Of a stretch of DNA of 40,343 bases, positions 15,966-24,733 are shown one piece after another. How positions within the stretch are numbered: position 1 is the stretch's first letter; each line of letters starts with the position of its first letter. Origin of the DNA: JALORV01 sp035429725 (GTDB taxonomy: Bacteria > Pseudomonadota > Gammaproteobacteria > Burkholderiales > Burkholderiaceae_F); assembly GCA_035429725.1 (NCBI GenBank), contig DAOMFI010000013.1, positions 1 to 40,343 of the forward strand. Reading direction: 5' to 3'. Both the position numbers and the translations under genes were made by a program. The notes under the pieces were generated by a model, which was not told the DNA's origin, searched no databases, and was given only the letters and a program-made list of their open reading frames with translations.

Positions 15966-16898
15966 GTGTCGTCTGTCGCGCGCCGCCACTTCCTGACCGG
16001 GCTTGCTCTCGCCGTAACCGGCAGCGTGCTGTTTTCTGCCAAGGCGATCGTTGTCAAGCTCGCTTACCGCCATGGCGTCGACGCTTCCACGCTGATCGCG
16101 TTGCGCATGGCGTTCTCGGTGCCATTTTTCATCGCGGCGCTAATCTGGAGCAGCCGGGACGCGCCGCCGTTGACGCGCGCGGATCACAGTCGCCTGATCG
16201 CCATCGGCCTGCTCGGTTACTATGCCGCGAGCTACCTGGACTTCCTCGGCCTGCAGTTCATCACGGCGGCGCTCGAGCGCCTGATCCTGTACCTCAACCC
16301 TACGATCGTGCTGCTGATGTCGGCACTGTTCCTCGGCAAGCGCTTCAACCGTCGCGATCTCGCTGCGCTCGGTCTCGCCTACGGCGGCATCCTGCTGGTG
16401 TTCCTGCACGATGTCCGACTCGAAGGCCAGGGTGTGCCTCTGGGAGCCGCCCTGGTATTCGCCAGCGCCGTCTGCTACGCGGCGTACCTGGTGATGTCCG
16501 GCGAGCTGGTCCGGCGCATCGGCGCAATCCGCCTGACGTCTTACGCGATGTGCGTGTCGACCGTGGCGGTCTTCCTGCAGTTCCTTGTGGTGAACCCGTT
16601 CGCTTCGCTGCAGCAGCCGGCACCGGTGTACTGGCTGTCGCTGGTCAATGGCCTGCTGTGCACGGTGCTGCCGGTGTTCGCCACGATGCTCGCGGTAGAG
16701 CGCATCGGCGCCGGTCGTGCCTCGATGGCGGCGATGATCGGCCCAGTGGCTACCATTGCACTCGCGTTCGTGTTTCTCGGTGAGACGATCAGCAGCTGGC
16801 AGGTTGCCGGCACGGCATTCGTGCTCGCCGGTGTCTACGTCCTGTCGCGGCAACCCGCGGCGGCCGCGATGGGGCGGACCGCCGGCAAGGAGAACTGA
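15966..16898 (+). CDS. EamA-type (DMT superfamily) permease
   Basis: A 310-residue permease with about ten hydrophobic helices arranged as two EamA repeats. The first repeat ends with LERLILYLNPTIVLLMSALFLGKRF and the second with SMAAMIGPVATIALAFVFLGETI, the typical conserved end of each repeat. It probably exports a small metabolite; the substrate cannot be predicted. The proposed start is GTG at 15966, with AAGGGA upstream, because the frame upstream of it overlaps the DUF423 gene. The stop overlaps the next ATG by one base (TGATG), so it is coupled to the quinone oxidoreductase gene. Confidence 0.87.
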   Translation: MSSVARRHFLTGLALAVTGSVLFSAKAIVVKLAYRHGVDASTLIALRMAFSVPFFIAALIWSSRDAPPLTRADHSRLIAIGLLGYYAASYLDFLGLQFITAALERLILYLNPTIVLLMSALFLGKRFNRRDLAALGLAYGGILLVFLHDVRLEGQGVPLGAALVFASAVCYAAYLVMSGELVRRIGAIRLTSYAMCVSTVAVFLQFLVVNPFASLQQPAPVYWLSLVNGLLCTVLPVFATMLAVERIGAGRASMAAMIGPVATIALAFVFLGETISSWQVAGTAFVLAGVYVLSRQPAAAAMGRTAGKEN

Positions 16899-17878
16899 TG
16901 AAAGCCAAAGCCATCGTCGTGCGCGCGCACGGCGGCCCCGAAGTCCTCGAATACGGCGAGATGGATGTTCCGGATCCAGGCCCGGACGACGTTCGGATCC
17001 GGCAGCATGCGATCGGACTCAACTACATCGACGTTTATTACCGCACCGGGCTGTACGCGAGCCCACTGCCGCACGGGCTGGGCTTCGAGGGCGCCGGCGT
17101 GGTCGAAGCGGTCGGCGGCAATGTGAAGTTCCTCAAGGCCGGCGACCGCGTTGCCTATCCGCAGGGGCCGCTCGGCGCCTACTCGGAACTGCGCACGATG
17201 CCGGCTGCGACCGTCGTCAAGCTGCCGAAGGCGATCTCGTTCGAGCAGGGCGCGGCCGTGATGCTGAAGGGGCTGACGGTCCAATATCTGTTCCGCCAGA
17301 CCTATCGGCTGCAGGGCCACGAGACGATCCTGTTCCACGCCGCGGCGGGCGGCGTCGGGCTGATCGCGTGCCAGTGGGCCCGCGCGCTCGGCGTGAAATT
17401 GATCGGCACCGTCAGCTCGCCGGAGAAGGCCGCGCTGGCGAAGAAGGCCGGCGCCTGGCAAACGATCGACTACAGCAAGGAGAACTTCGTCGAGCGCGTA
17501 CTGGCGCTGACCGGCGGCAGGAAGTTGCCTGTCGTGTACGACGGCGTCGGCAAGTCCACCTGGGAGGGATCGCTCGACTGTATCGAGCCGCGCGGCCTGA
17601 TGGTGAGCTTCGGCAACGCCTCCGGCGCCGTGACCGGCGTGGCGATCGGTATCCTCGCGCAGAAGGGGTCGCTCTTCCTGACGCGGCCGACCTTGGCGAC
17701 CCACATTGTGCCGCGCGCGCGACTCGAGGCATCGGCCGAGGAACTCTTCGACCTGATGATCGCGGGCAAGATCAAGGTCGACATCGAACAGCGCTACCCG
17801 CTTGCCGAAGCGGCGCGTGCGCATCGCGACCTGGAGGCACGCAAGACCGTAGGTTCGACGGTGCTGCTGCCGGGCTAG
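16898..17878 (+). CDS. NADPH:quinone oxidoreductase, zeta-crystallin type
   Basis: A 326-residue zinc-free medium-chain dehydrogenase. The N-terminal half has GHGPEVLEY-like HGGPEVLEYGEMDVP, YIDVYYRTGLY and LGFEGAGVVEAVG; the nucleotide-binding half has HAAAGGVGLIACQWARALG (AxxGGVG) near residue 150 and AAVMLKGLTVQYLFRQT. All of these are QOR hallmarks. It reduces quinones with NADPH, likely by one-electron transfer, in the cytoplasm. It is coupled to the EamA gene upstream. Its stop falls inside the 55-bp sequence that precedes the second assembly gap, so the coding region itself is unaffected. Confidence 0.95.
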   Translation: MKAKAIVVRAHGGPEVLEYGEMDVPDPGPDDVRIRQHAIGLNYIDVYYRTGLYASPLPHGLGFEGAGVVEAVGGNVKFLKAGDRVAYPQGPLGAYSELRTMPAATVVKLPKAISFEQGAAVMLKGLTVQYLFRQTYRLQGHETILFHAAAGGVGLIACQWARALGVKLIGTVSSPEKAALAKKAGAWQTIDYSKENFVERVLALTGGRKLPVVYDGVGKSTWEGSLDCIEPRGLMVSFGNASGAVTGVAIGILAQKGSLFLTRPTLATHIVPRARLEASAEELFDLMIAGKIKVDIEQRYPLAEAARAHRDLEARKTVGSTVLLPG

Positions 17879-18080
17879 ACGCGACTTCCGCTGGACCGAA
17901 ACGGTCGCCCGCTGTCGCAGCCGCTNNNNNNNNNNNNNNNNNNNNNNNNNNNNNNNNNNNNNNNNNNNNNNNNNNNNNNNNNNNNNNNNNNNNNNNNNNN
18001 NNNNNNNNNNNNNNNNNNNNNNNNNCGGGCTAGACGCGACTTCCGCTGGACCGAAACGGTCGCCCGCTGTCGCAGCCGCT
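17871..18080. repeat. Second assembly join: 55-bp duplicate around 100 Ns
   Basis: Bases 17871-17925 and 18026-18080 are identical over 55 bp and enclose 100 Ns, the same pattern as the first gap. Collapsing it leaves a gap of about 100 bp between the quinone oxidoreductase and HIT genes. No gene is disrupted. Confidence 0.93.
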
Positions 18081-18121
18081 GCCGACACCGGCAGTCCTCT
18101 TCGAATCTGCATCCAAGGCGT

Positions 18122-18520
18122 ATGGAGGCTGAACGAGTGAAGGATTGCGGGCCCGAGCCGGGCTGTCCGTTCTGCGAGGCCAACGAGGCCGTGCTGTCCA
18201 ACGCGCTCGCGCTTGCCCGCTTCGACAGGTACCCGGTCAACCCCGGTCACCTGCTGGTCCACACCAGGCGTCACGTCGCCAAGTATTTCGAGGCTACGCA
18301 GGCCGAGCGTACGGCCCTGTTCGAACTCGTCGATGCAGCCAAGACGCTGCTCGACGAGCGCTTCCGGCCCGCCGGCTACAACATCGGCATCAACGTGGGT
18401 GCGGCAGCCGGTCAGACCATCGCGCATCTTCATGTGCACCTGATTCCGCGTTATTCAGGCGATGTCGACGACCCCCGGGGCGGCGTCCGCGGCGTCATTC
18501 CCGCAAGGCAGAAATACTGA
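18122..18520 (+). CDS. HIT family protein
   Basis: A 132-residue histidine-triad nucleotide-binding protein. The triad AHLHVHLIPR (His102, 104, 106) is at the usual place, preceded by the conserved NPGHLLVHTRRH and NIGINVGAAAGQT. A CPFC pair near the N terminus (Cys15, Cys18) suggests a zinc site as in Fhit/galT-like branches. It probably hydrolyses a dinucleoside polyphosphate or AMP-linked substrate in the cytoplasm. An in-frame GTG at 18137 is an alternative start. The DUF190 gene follows 10 bp later. Confidence 0.93.
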   Translation: MEAERVKDCGPEPGCPFCEANEAVLSNALALARFDRYPVNPGHLLVHTRRHVAKYFEATQAERTALFELVDAAKTLLDERFRPAGYNIGINVGAAAGQTIAHLHVHLIPRYSGDVDDPRGGVRGVIPARQKY

Positions 18521-18530
18521 GGAGAACACG

Positions 18531-18887
18531 ATGCAAGGCTCCTATCTGCGCTTCTACGTGCCGCAGGCCCAGCGCCTGCACGGCGCGCCGCTTTGGGACT
18601 GGCTGCTTCATGCCGCCAAGGAGATGAATATCCGCGGAGGCTCGGCGTTCCATGCCATGGCCGGATTCGGCCACCATCGCCGCATGCACGAGGATCGCTT
18701 CCTCGAGCTCGGTGGCAGTCTGATTGTCGAAGTCGAGTTCATCGTCACGGCCGACGAGAAGCGGAGACTGATCGAGCTGATCGCGGCCGAGAAGATTCGA
18801 CTGTTCTATGCCGAGATTCCCGCGACCTTCGGCGTGCTCAATCCGGACCGCGATGACACCGTCGTCCGCGGTAGCGCCGAGGCATGA
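18531..18887 (+). CDS. DUF190 protein (PII-like fold)
   Basis: A 118-residue DUF190 protein, a family with a ferredoxin-like PII fold. Visible features are LRFYVPQAQRLHGAPLWDWLLHAAKEMNIRGGSAFHAMAGFG near the N terminus and LIVEVEFIVTADEKRRLIELI, the central strands. Members form trimers and are thought to sense nucleotides or metals. GGAG lies 7 bases before the ATG. It follows the HIT gene by 10 bp and is probably co-transcribed with it. Confidence 0.9.
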   Translation: MQGSYLRFYVPQAQRLHGAPLWDWLLHAAKEMNIRGGSAFHAMAGFGHHRRMHEDRFLELGGSLIVEVEFIVTADEKRRLIELIAAEKIRLFYAEIPATFGVLNPDRDDTVVRGSAEA

Positions 18888-19274
18888 CGGCGCTCTACGA
18901 GCCTGCGAGGCGCAAGGGTAGGTCCCGGCCTAATGACAGACGGATCAGTCCGGACCTGCACTTGCTGTGTCATTGAAGTGCCCCGCAGAGCCCACTTGTA
19001 GCGCAGCAAGAGACACCTTAACTTTCGACCCGGGTTCAGATCCACGAAGGTTCCCGATGCTCAGCAAGGCAACCCGCAGAACGGATCCATTCTCCCGCGT
19101 ACGTCGAAGCGTTCCTGACGCGGGCGTCATGGTTTCCGCCGCACCGGCGGACGACCGAGGCGTGCCCAGTCCGACCGGGCTTGCGCCTGGCCGTCTGGCT
19201 GCGGCTGCCTCGGCGAAGGGCGCGCCGTGCAGGCGGGGCACAAGGTTGGCGCGGCAGGACGAGGGAGCGGGGCG
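18888..19274. other. 387-bp intergenic region before the DUF4255 gene, nothing firmly recognised
   Basis: No gene with a ribosome site or known domain was seen. The base composition is a little less GC-rich around 18930-19060 than its neighbours. A GG-N10-GC string with TTGCT at 18952-18966 is sigma-54-like but lacks the rest of the -24 element. It is likely to hold the promoter of the DUF4255 gene. Confidence 0.45.
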
Positions 19275-19868
19275 ATGAGCACGGCACAAGCAATCGCGGC
19301 GGTCACGGCCGCACTTCAGGACGTGCTCGGCACGGGTCTCGCCGAGCCGAAGATCGTGGCTGGGCTTGGCAACGTCGCGGTGACGGCCCTGCCGCCTGAC
19401 AGAGTCGACAGTCAAGGCGGCGGCGAGGTCAATCAGCTCAACCTTTTTCTATATCGCGTTGAACCCAACACGGCGACACGCAACGTGCCGCCAGGGCGCG
19501 GTACCCCCGGCCGCCGGGTTACCAACCCCCCGCTGGCGCTGGACCTGCACTATCTGCTGATCGCTTACGGCAGGGAGGAGCTGCACGGCGAGTTACTGCT
19601 GGGTCACGGCATGAAGCTGCTGCATGAGACGCCGGTCCTGACGCGCGACGCGTTACGGCGCTCTTTGGCGTCAAACACGGCGGCCGCGTCAGGGCAAGGG
19701 AGAACCGCGCGCGGGGCGCTCTTCAATGCCGAGCTGGCGGACCAGATGGAGCCGGTCCGCGTCATGCCGGCCCCGTTGAATGTCGATGAGCTGACGCGGT
19801 TGTGGTCTGCGTTCCAGTGCAGGTACCGCGCGGCGGCCCCGTACCTGGCGTCGGTGGTCCTGATCTAG
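19275..19868 (+). CDS. DUF4255/Pvc16-like protein, orphan of a contractile injection system
   Basis: A 197-residue protein with the DUF4255 pattern: N-terminal helix AIAAVTAALQDVL, the strand VNQLNLFLYRVEPNTATRN, then LALDLHYLLIAYGREELHGELLLGHGMKLLHETPVL, and the closing LTRLWSAFQCRYRAAAPYLASVVLI. Pvc16 proteins cap or terminate the sheath of extracellular contractile injection systems. No other tail, sheath or baseplate gene is next to it. It stops right after the VVLI strand, where longer members continue, so it is either the short form or a truncated relic. The start has GGGGCG just upstream. Confidence 0.75.
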   Translation: MSTAQAIAAVTAALQDVLGTGLAEPKIVAGLGNVAVTALPPDRVDSQGGGEVNQLNLFLYRVEPNTATRNVPPGRGTPGRRVTNPPLALDLHYLLIAYGREELHGELLLGHGMKLLHETPVLTRDALRRSLASNTAAASGQGRTARGALFNAELADQMEPVRVMPAPLNVDELTRLWSAFQCRYRAAAPYLASVVLI

Positions 19869-20007
19869 CACGGCATCATCTACAACCCGGGCGCGGCAAC
19901 CCACCGGATCTCTGAATCGATCGCTCCTCCCGCCGGCTGCGCCGGTGGTGGCTGCAGAAGGGTGGTGACCTTGCCGTGCCTGCCGGGCGCTGCGTCGGTG
20001 GAGCGTC

Positions 20008-21012
20008 TCAAACCGCAGTACGGTGATATGCCGTTACTCGATCGACTTCGTTCTTCGAGCCGAGAAACACCGCTACCCGTTCGTGCAGCTTCGCAGGCTG
20101 GATGTCGAGGATGCGCTGATGCCCGTTGGTGGCGGCGCCGCCGGCTTCCTCGACGAGGAATGCCATCGGGTTGCCTTCGTACATCAGCCGCAGTTTGCCG
20201 GGCTTGTCGGGCTCGCGCGCATCGCGCGGGTACATGAAGACACCGCCGCGCGACATGATGCGATGCACGTCGGCCACCATCGAGGCGACCCATCGCATGT
20301 TGAAGTCCTTGCCGCGCGGGCCGGTCTTGCCCGCGAGCATCTCGTCGACGTAGCGCTTCACCGGCGGCTCCCAGTGGCGCATGTTTGACATGTTGATCGC
20401 GAACTCCTTGGTGTCCTCCGGAATGCGCACGTTCTCCTGCGTCAGCAGGAACGAACCGGTGTCGCGCGCCAGCGTGAAGATCTGCACACCATGGCCGACC
20501 GAGAGCACCAGCAGCGTCTGCGGGCCGTACACCGTGTAGCCGGCGCAGACCTGGCGCGAGCCGGGCTGCAGGAAGGCCTGCTCGTCGGGTTCGTTGACGC
20601 TCGCGGGTGCGCTGAGCACAGAGAAGATCGTACCGATCGAGACGTTGACATCGATGTTGCTCGAACCGTCCAGCGGGTCGAACAGCAGCAGGTATTTCCC
20701 GCGCGGGTATGCGACCGGAATGCCCAGCGGGTTGTCCATCTCTTCGGAGGCCATTCCGGCCAGGTAGCCGCCCCAGCTGTTGGCCTCGACCAGGATTTCG
20801 TTCGAGAGCACATCGAGCTTCTTCTGCGCCTCGCCCTGGATATTCGTCGTTCCGGCGCCGCCAAGCACGCCACCCAGCGCGCCCAGGCCGACCGCGTGGC
20901 TGATCGTCTTGCACGCCCGGGCGACGGTCTCGAGGAGCAGGCGCAGCTCCGGGTCCAGTCCGTGCTCGCGTTCGCAGCGAATGAGATAGTGTGTCAACGA
21001 GAGGTTGGCCAT
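20008..21012 (-). CDS. fbp: Fructose-1,6-bisphosphatase class 1
   Basis: A 334-residue gluconeogenic/Calvin cycle phosphatase converting fructose-1,6-bisphosphate to fructose-6-phosphate. It has GEAQKKLDVLSNE (60-72), metal-binding FDPLDGSSNIDVN (111-123), MRHWEPPVKRYV and the substrate-binding KLRLMYEGNPMAFLVEEAGG near the C terminus. Length is that of class 1 enzymes. Its ATG overlaps the pepN stop by one base (TGATG), so it is coupled to pepN, an arrangement common in betaproteobacteria. Confidence 0.97.
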   Translation of the reverse strand: MANLSLTHYLIRCEREHGLDPELRLLLETVARACKTISHAVGLGALGGVLGGAGTTNIQGEAQKKLDVLSNEILVEANSWGGYLAGMASEEMDNPLGIPVAYPRGKYLLLFDPLDGSSNIDVNVSIGTIFSVLSAPASVNEPDEQAFLQPGSRQVCAGYTVYGPQTLLVLSVGHGVQIFTLARDTGSFLLTQENVRIPEDTKEFAINMSNMRHWEPPVKRYVDEMLAGKTGPRGKDFNMRWVASMVADVHRIMSRGGVFMYPRDAREPDKPGKLRLMYEGNPMAFLVEEAGGAATNGHQRILDIQPAKLHERVAVFLGSKNEVDRVTAYHRTAV

Positions 21013-23684
21013 CAGGACTCCAGGGCCTTGGAAACGATTTCGCGCACGTCGCGTGACAGGCGGCCCGCCGCGACGCGTTCGAGAGCACGGCGCATGGCCG
21101 CCTGGCGATCGGGCGTGTACTTGCGCCAGCGGTCGAGCGCACGCGCAACCCGTGCGGCAACTGTGGGGTTGATATGGTCGAGGGCGAGCACCTGCTCGGC
21201 CCAGAAGTCATAGCCGTCCGCTCCGCGCCGGTGGAACTCGGCCTCGTTGGCCATGCAGAAGGAGCGAACGAGCGCGAATGCGTTGTTGGGATTCGCGAGG
21301 GAAAAACCCGGGTGATGGAGCAGGCGACGAACGCGCTCGACGACGGGAGGCTCGCCCGGTCCGGCCATCGAGGTGGCTTGCAACTGGTACCACTTGTTCA
21401 TCAGCAGCGGCTCGTCCTGCCATTCGCGGGCGAGTTGAACCAGGAGGTCCGCCTTGCGTGGCGAGGCGCTGGCGAGGATGGCTGCGAGCGCCGCTGCGCG
21501 ATCGGTCATGTTGTTTGCATCCGCCAGCTGCTGCTCGGCAAGTTCGACCGCGCCGGGCACGCGCCCTTCGACGAGATAGGCGAGCGCCAGGTTGCGCAGC
21601 GCCCGCCGGCCGGCGGGCGCCGGTGCCGGCGAGTACGGACCGGGCGTCACGTGTTCCGTATGGATGCGCTGCCAGTCGGCGGCCAGTCGTCGCCCCAGTT
21701 CACCCATTAGCAGGCGCCGCGCCGCGCGCACGGCCTCCGGATCAACCACCGGCCGCTGTTCGCTAATGAAACCTTCGTCCGGCAGAGTCAGCGCCTGCGC
21801 CCTGAACGCCGGGGAGAGCGCATCGTCGAGCAGGATGCCCCGCGCCACCGCGACAAAGTCTTCATCGATCGGCGGTGTGCGCCCTTCCTCGACCGCATCG
21901 GTCATTCGCATCAGGCGCGACATTGCCAGTCGTTGCCCCGACTCCCAGCGGTTGAAGGGATCCGAGTCCGATCCCGTCAATGCCCTCAGCTCACGGTCCG
22001 CATAGGGGTATTCGACGATGATGGGCGCGGAGAACCCGCGCAGCAGCGACGGGACGGGACGTTCGGGCACGCGGACAAAGCGGAAGCGCTGCACGCTCTG
22101 CGTGAGTTCCAGCAGACGCGTGAACGGACCGGGGCGTTGCTCGCCTTCGAGCTGCAGCGGCATGTCGCGACCGTCGGCGCCGACGAGCCCGACGGCGAAC
22201 GGTATGTGGAATGGCTCCTTGGCCGGCTGGCCCGGAGTGGCCGGCGTCGTCTGCTCGAGCGTCAGGTCGTACGTCTGCTTGAACGGGTCGTACACGCCGG
22301 TCGCCCTGACATGGGGAGTCCCCGCCTGCGAGTACCAGCGCTTGAACTGTCCCAGGTCGCGTCCATTGGCATCCGCGATCGCAGCCACGAAGTCGTCGCA
22401 GGTGACCGCCTGTCCATCGTGGCGCTTGAAGTACAGGTCCATGCCACGCCTGAACCCGTCGCCACCGACCAGGGTGTGCAGCATGCGCACGACCTCCGAG
22501 CCCTTCTCGTAGACCGTGGCCGTGTAGAAGTTGCTGATCTCCTGGTACGTGTCGGGGCGCACCGGGTGCGCCATCGGTCCGGCGTCCTCCGGAAACTGCG
22601 TGGCACGCAGCGCGCGCACGTCTTCGATGCGCTTGACTGCGCGGCTCGAGGCGTCGCTCAGCATGTCGGACGCAAACTCCTGTTCGCGGAAGACGGTCAG
22701 GCCCTCCTTCAGGCTGAGCTGGAACCAGTCGCGACAGGTGACGCGATTGCCGGTCCAGTTGTGGAAGTACTCGTGGCCGACGATCGCCTCGATGTCGGCG
22801 TAGTCGGTGTCGGTGGCGACTCTCGGGCTGGCCAGAACGTACTTGGCATTGAAGATGTTGAGGCCCTTGTTCTCCATGGCGCCCATGTTGAAGTCATTGG
22901 ACGCGACGATCATGAAGCGGTCGAGGTCGAGCTCCAGCCCGAAGCGCCGTTCGTCCCAGGCGATGGCGCGCTTCAGGCTCTCCATCGCATGCGCCGTCTT
23001 GTCGAGATTGCCTGGGTCGACCCAAAGCTGCAGCGTGGCTTCGCGCCCGCCAGCACGGCGGACCACATCTTCATGCGCAACGAAGTCCCCGGCGACGAGG
23101 GCGAACAGGTAGCTGGGCTTGGCGAACGGATCGTCCCATCGCGCGAGGTGACGCCCGTCCGGCAGGTCCCGTTGCTCGACCAGATTGCCGTTGCCGAGCA
23201 GCACCGGGAAGCGGGCCTTGTCGGCCCGCAACGTCACGCGATAGCGCGCCATCACGTCGGGGCGGTCAGGAAAGTAAGTGATGCGCCGGAAACCCTCGGC
23301 TTCGCATTGCGTGAAAAGGCTGCGCTGCGAAAGGTAGAGGCCCATGAGTTCGGTGTTGGCCGCAGGGCGCACCCGATTGACGATACGCAGCGTGCAGCGG
23401 TCCGAACGCAACGGCAGCGCGAGGCCGCCGTCGCTGGTCTCGAAGTCGCCCTCTCCCAGGTGGCGGCCATCGACCTCCACCGAAACCAGTTCGAGGTCTT
23501 CGCCGTCGAGCACCAAGCGGTCGGTGGCCTTGCCGTCCGGGTTGCGCCGTATCGCGAGGGTCGACGTGACCTGCGTCAGGTCCGGGTCGAGGTCGAACTC
23601 CAGGGCGACTTCATCGACCAGGAAGGCCGGCGGCCGGTAGTCGGAGCGCTTGACGATGACGGCCTGGTCGTTACGCATGTGCAT
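21012..23684 (-). CDS. pepN: Aminopeptidase N (M1 family)
   Basis: An 890-residue cytoplasmic zinc aminopeptidase close to E. coli PepN along its length. It has the GAMEN exopeptidase motif (268-272), the zinc motif HEYFH (304-308) with the third ligand Glu327 in LKEGLTVFRE, and the strong PepN blocks QCEAEGFRRITYFPDRPDV and NWTGNRVTCRDWFQLSLK. The C-terminal helical domain is complete. It removes N-terminal residues from peptides with broad specificity. A second in-frame ATG two codons downstream is an equally possible start; no strong ribosome site is visible. Confidence 0.97.
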   Translation of the reverse strand: MHMRNDQAVIVKRSDYRPPAFLVDEVALEFDLDPDLTQVTSTLAIRRNPDGKATDRLVLDGEDLELVSVEVDGRHLGEGDFETSDGGLALPLRSDRCTLRIVNRVRPAANTELMGLYLSQRSLFTQCEAEGFRRITYFPDRPDVMARYRVTLRADKARFPVLLGNGNLVEQRDLPDGRHLARWDDPFAKPSYLFALVAGDFVAHEDVVRRAGGREATLQLWVDPGNLDKTAHAMESLKRAIAWDERRFGLELDLDRFMIVASNDFNMGAMENKGLNIFNAKYVLASPRVATDTDYADIEAIVGHEYFHNWTGNRVTCRDWFQLSLKEGLTVFREQEFASDMLSDASSRAVKRIEDVRALRATQFPEDAGPMAHPVRPDTYQEISNFYTATVYEKGSEVVRMLHTLVGGDGFRRGMDLYFKRHDGQAVTCDDFVAAIADANGRDLGQFKRWYSQAGTPHVRATGVYDPFKQTYDLTLEQTTPATPGQPAKEPFHIPFAVGLVGADGRDMPLQLEGEQRPGPFTRLLELTQSVQRFRFVRVPERPVPSLLRGFSAPIIVEYPYADRELRALTGSDSDPFNRWESGQRLAMSRLMRMTDAVEEGRTPPIDEDFVAVARGILLDDALSPAFRAQALTLPDEGFISEQRPVVDPEAVRAARRLLMGELGRRLAADWQRIHTEHVTPGPYSPAPAPAGRRALRNLALAYLVEGRVPGAVELAEQQLADANNMTDRAAALAAILASASPRKADLLVQLAREWQDEPLLMNKWYQLQATSMAGPGEPPVVERVRRLLHHPGFSLANPNNAFALVRSFCMANEAEFHRRGADGYDFWAEQVLALDHINPTVAARVARALDRWRKYTPDRQAAMRRALERVAAGRLSRDVREIVSKALES

Positions 23685-23777
23685 CAGTATCAGATTGGCG
23701 GCACCGCGTTGCGCCCGGCCGGGAGCGCGCGCCGGGTGCGCGCACTTGCGTCGGATTGTAGCCAGCAGTCCGCGGTC

Positions 23778-24677
23778 TCACTTCGACGCTGGCTGTGCGG
23801 CAAGATGGATGCCGGCAAGTATCAACGCACCGCCAGCGAGGTGATGCCAGCCGACCGCTTCGCCGAGCAGCAGCCAGGAAAGCAGTCCCGCGAGCACCGG
23901 AGTGAGATTGACGAAGTACATCGGGAGGACGGCGCCGGCGCGCGCCACACCGCGATCCCAGCAGTAATAGGCGACCAGCGACGGCAGCAGTGCGACATAG
24001 AGCAGGGCGGCCGCGTTGCTAACCGTCGGCGCGGCGGACGCACCGGTCAGCGCGTACTCGGCCAGTGCAAACGGCAGGATCATCACGGCACCCAGGCCGA
24101 TCTGAACGAACAGGAATGCGGATAGCGGCAGCGGTGGCCGGCGTGTCTGCAGCAACCACGTGTACAGGCTCCATGTCAGCGTGGCGACCAGCATGATCAC
24201 GTCGCCCGCGTCGAATTGCAGTCGCAGCAGGTTGAGTGGTTCACCGCGCGCGATGACCCACAGCACACCGATCACGGACAGCGCCGCGCCCGCGCCCTGG
24301 CGCCGGCGCACGGGCGACTTGAACCAGACGGCGCCGACGAGCAGCGTCATGATCGGCCCGGAGGCTCCGATCAGCGTCGCGTTAACGGCGGTCGATGTCT
24401 GCAGCGCGAGATACTGCAGCGAGTTGTAGCAGCCGACGCCCAGCAGCGCCGTCAGTGCCAGGACAGGAAGGTGAGCGCGGATCGCGACGCGATGGCGGCG
24501 CACGGCACCGATGGCGAAGGGTGTCAGCAGCACCAGAGCCAGCGCCCAGCGTGCAAACGAAAGCGCGAGCGGAGGAAAGTGCCCGACGAGGGCACGACCG
24601 ACGACCGCATTGCCCGCCCAGAAAAGCGGCGGCAACAACAGCAGGACGAGGGTCGACGGGTTGAGGGCGCGGGACAT
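23778..24677 (-). CDS. EamA-type (DMT superfamily) permease
   Basis: A 299-residue permease with about ten helices in two EamA repeats. Typical parts are LLPPLFWAGNAVVGRAL at the N terminus, LQYLALQTSTAVNATLIGASGPIMTLLVGAVWF closing the first repeat and YFVNLTPVLAGLLSWLLLGEAVGW closing the second. It is not close in sequence to the other EamA protein in this window. Substrate unknown. It lies between pepN and the GlcG-like gene, all leftward. Confidence 0.9.
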   Translation of the reverse strand: MSRALNPSTLVLLLLPPLFWAGNAVVGRALVGHFPPLALSFARWALALVLLTPFAIGAVRRHRVAIRAHLPVLALTALLGVGCYNSLQYLALQTSTAVNATLIGASGPIMTLLVGAVWFKSPVRRRQGAGAALSVIGVLWVIARGEPLNLLRLQFDAGDVIMLVATLTWSLYTWLLQTRRPPLPLSAFLFVQIGLGAVMILPFALAEYALTGASAAPTVSNAAALLYVALLPSLVAYYCWDRGVARAGAVLPMYFVNLTPVLAGLLSWLLLGEAVGWHHLAGGALILAGIHLAAQPASK

Positions 24678-24733
24678 CGGCCCGCGATGCTACGCGGGCC
24701 GACCGTGTCCTGACAGCGGAGGCTGCAGTAGGG

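Noticed and set aside
18950..18968. A second sigma-54 promoter before the DUF4255 gene
   Set aside because: GG-N10-GC spacing and TTGCT are present, but the CACG part of the -24 element is absent and it lies over 300 bp from the gene.
21933..24125. A 730-codon plus-strand frame across pepN and the EamA gene
   Set aside because: It is antisense to two well-supported genes and has no recognisable domain.
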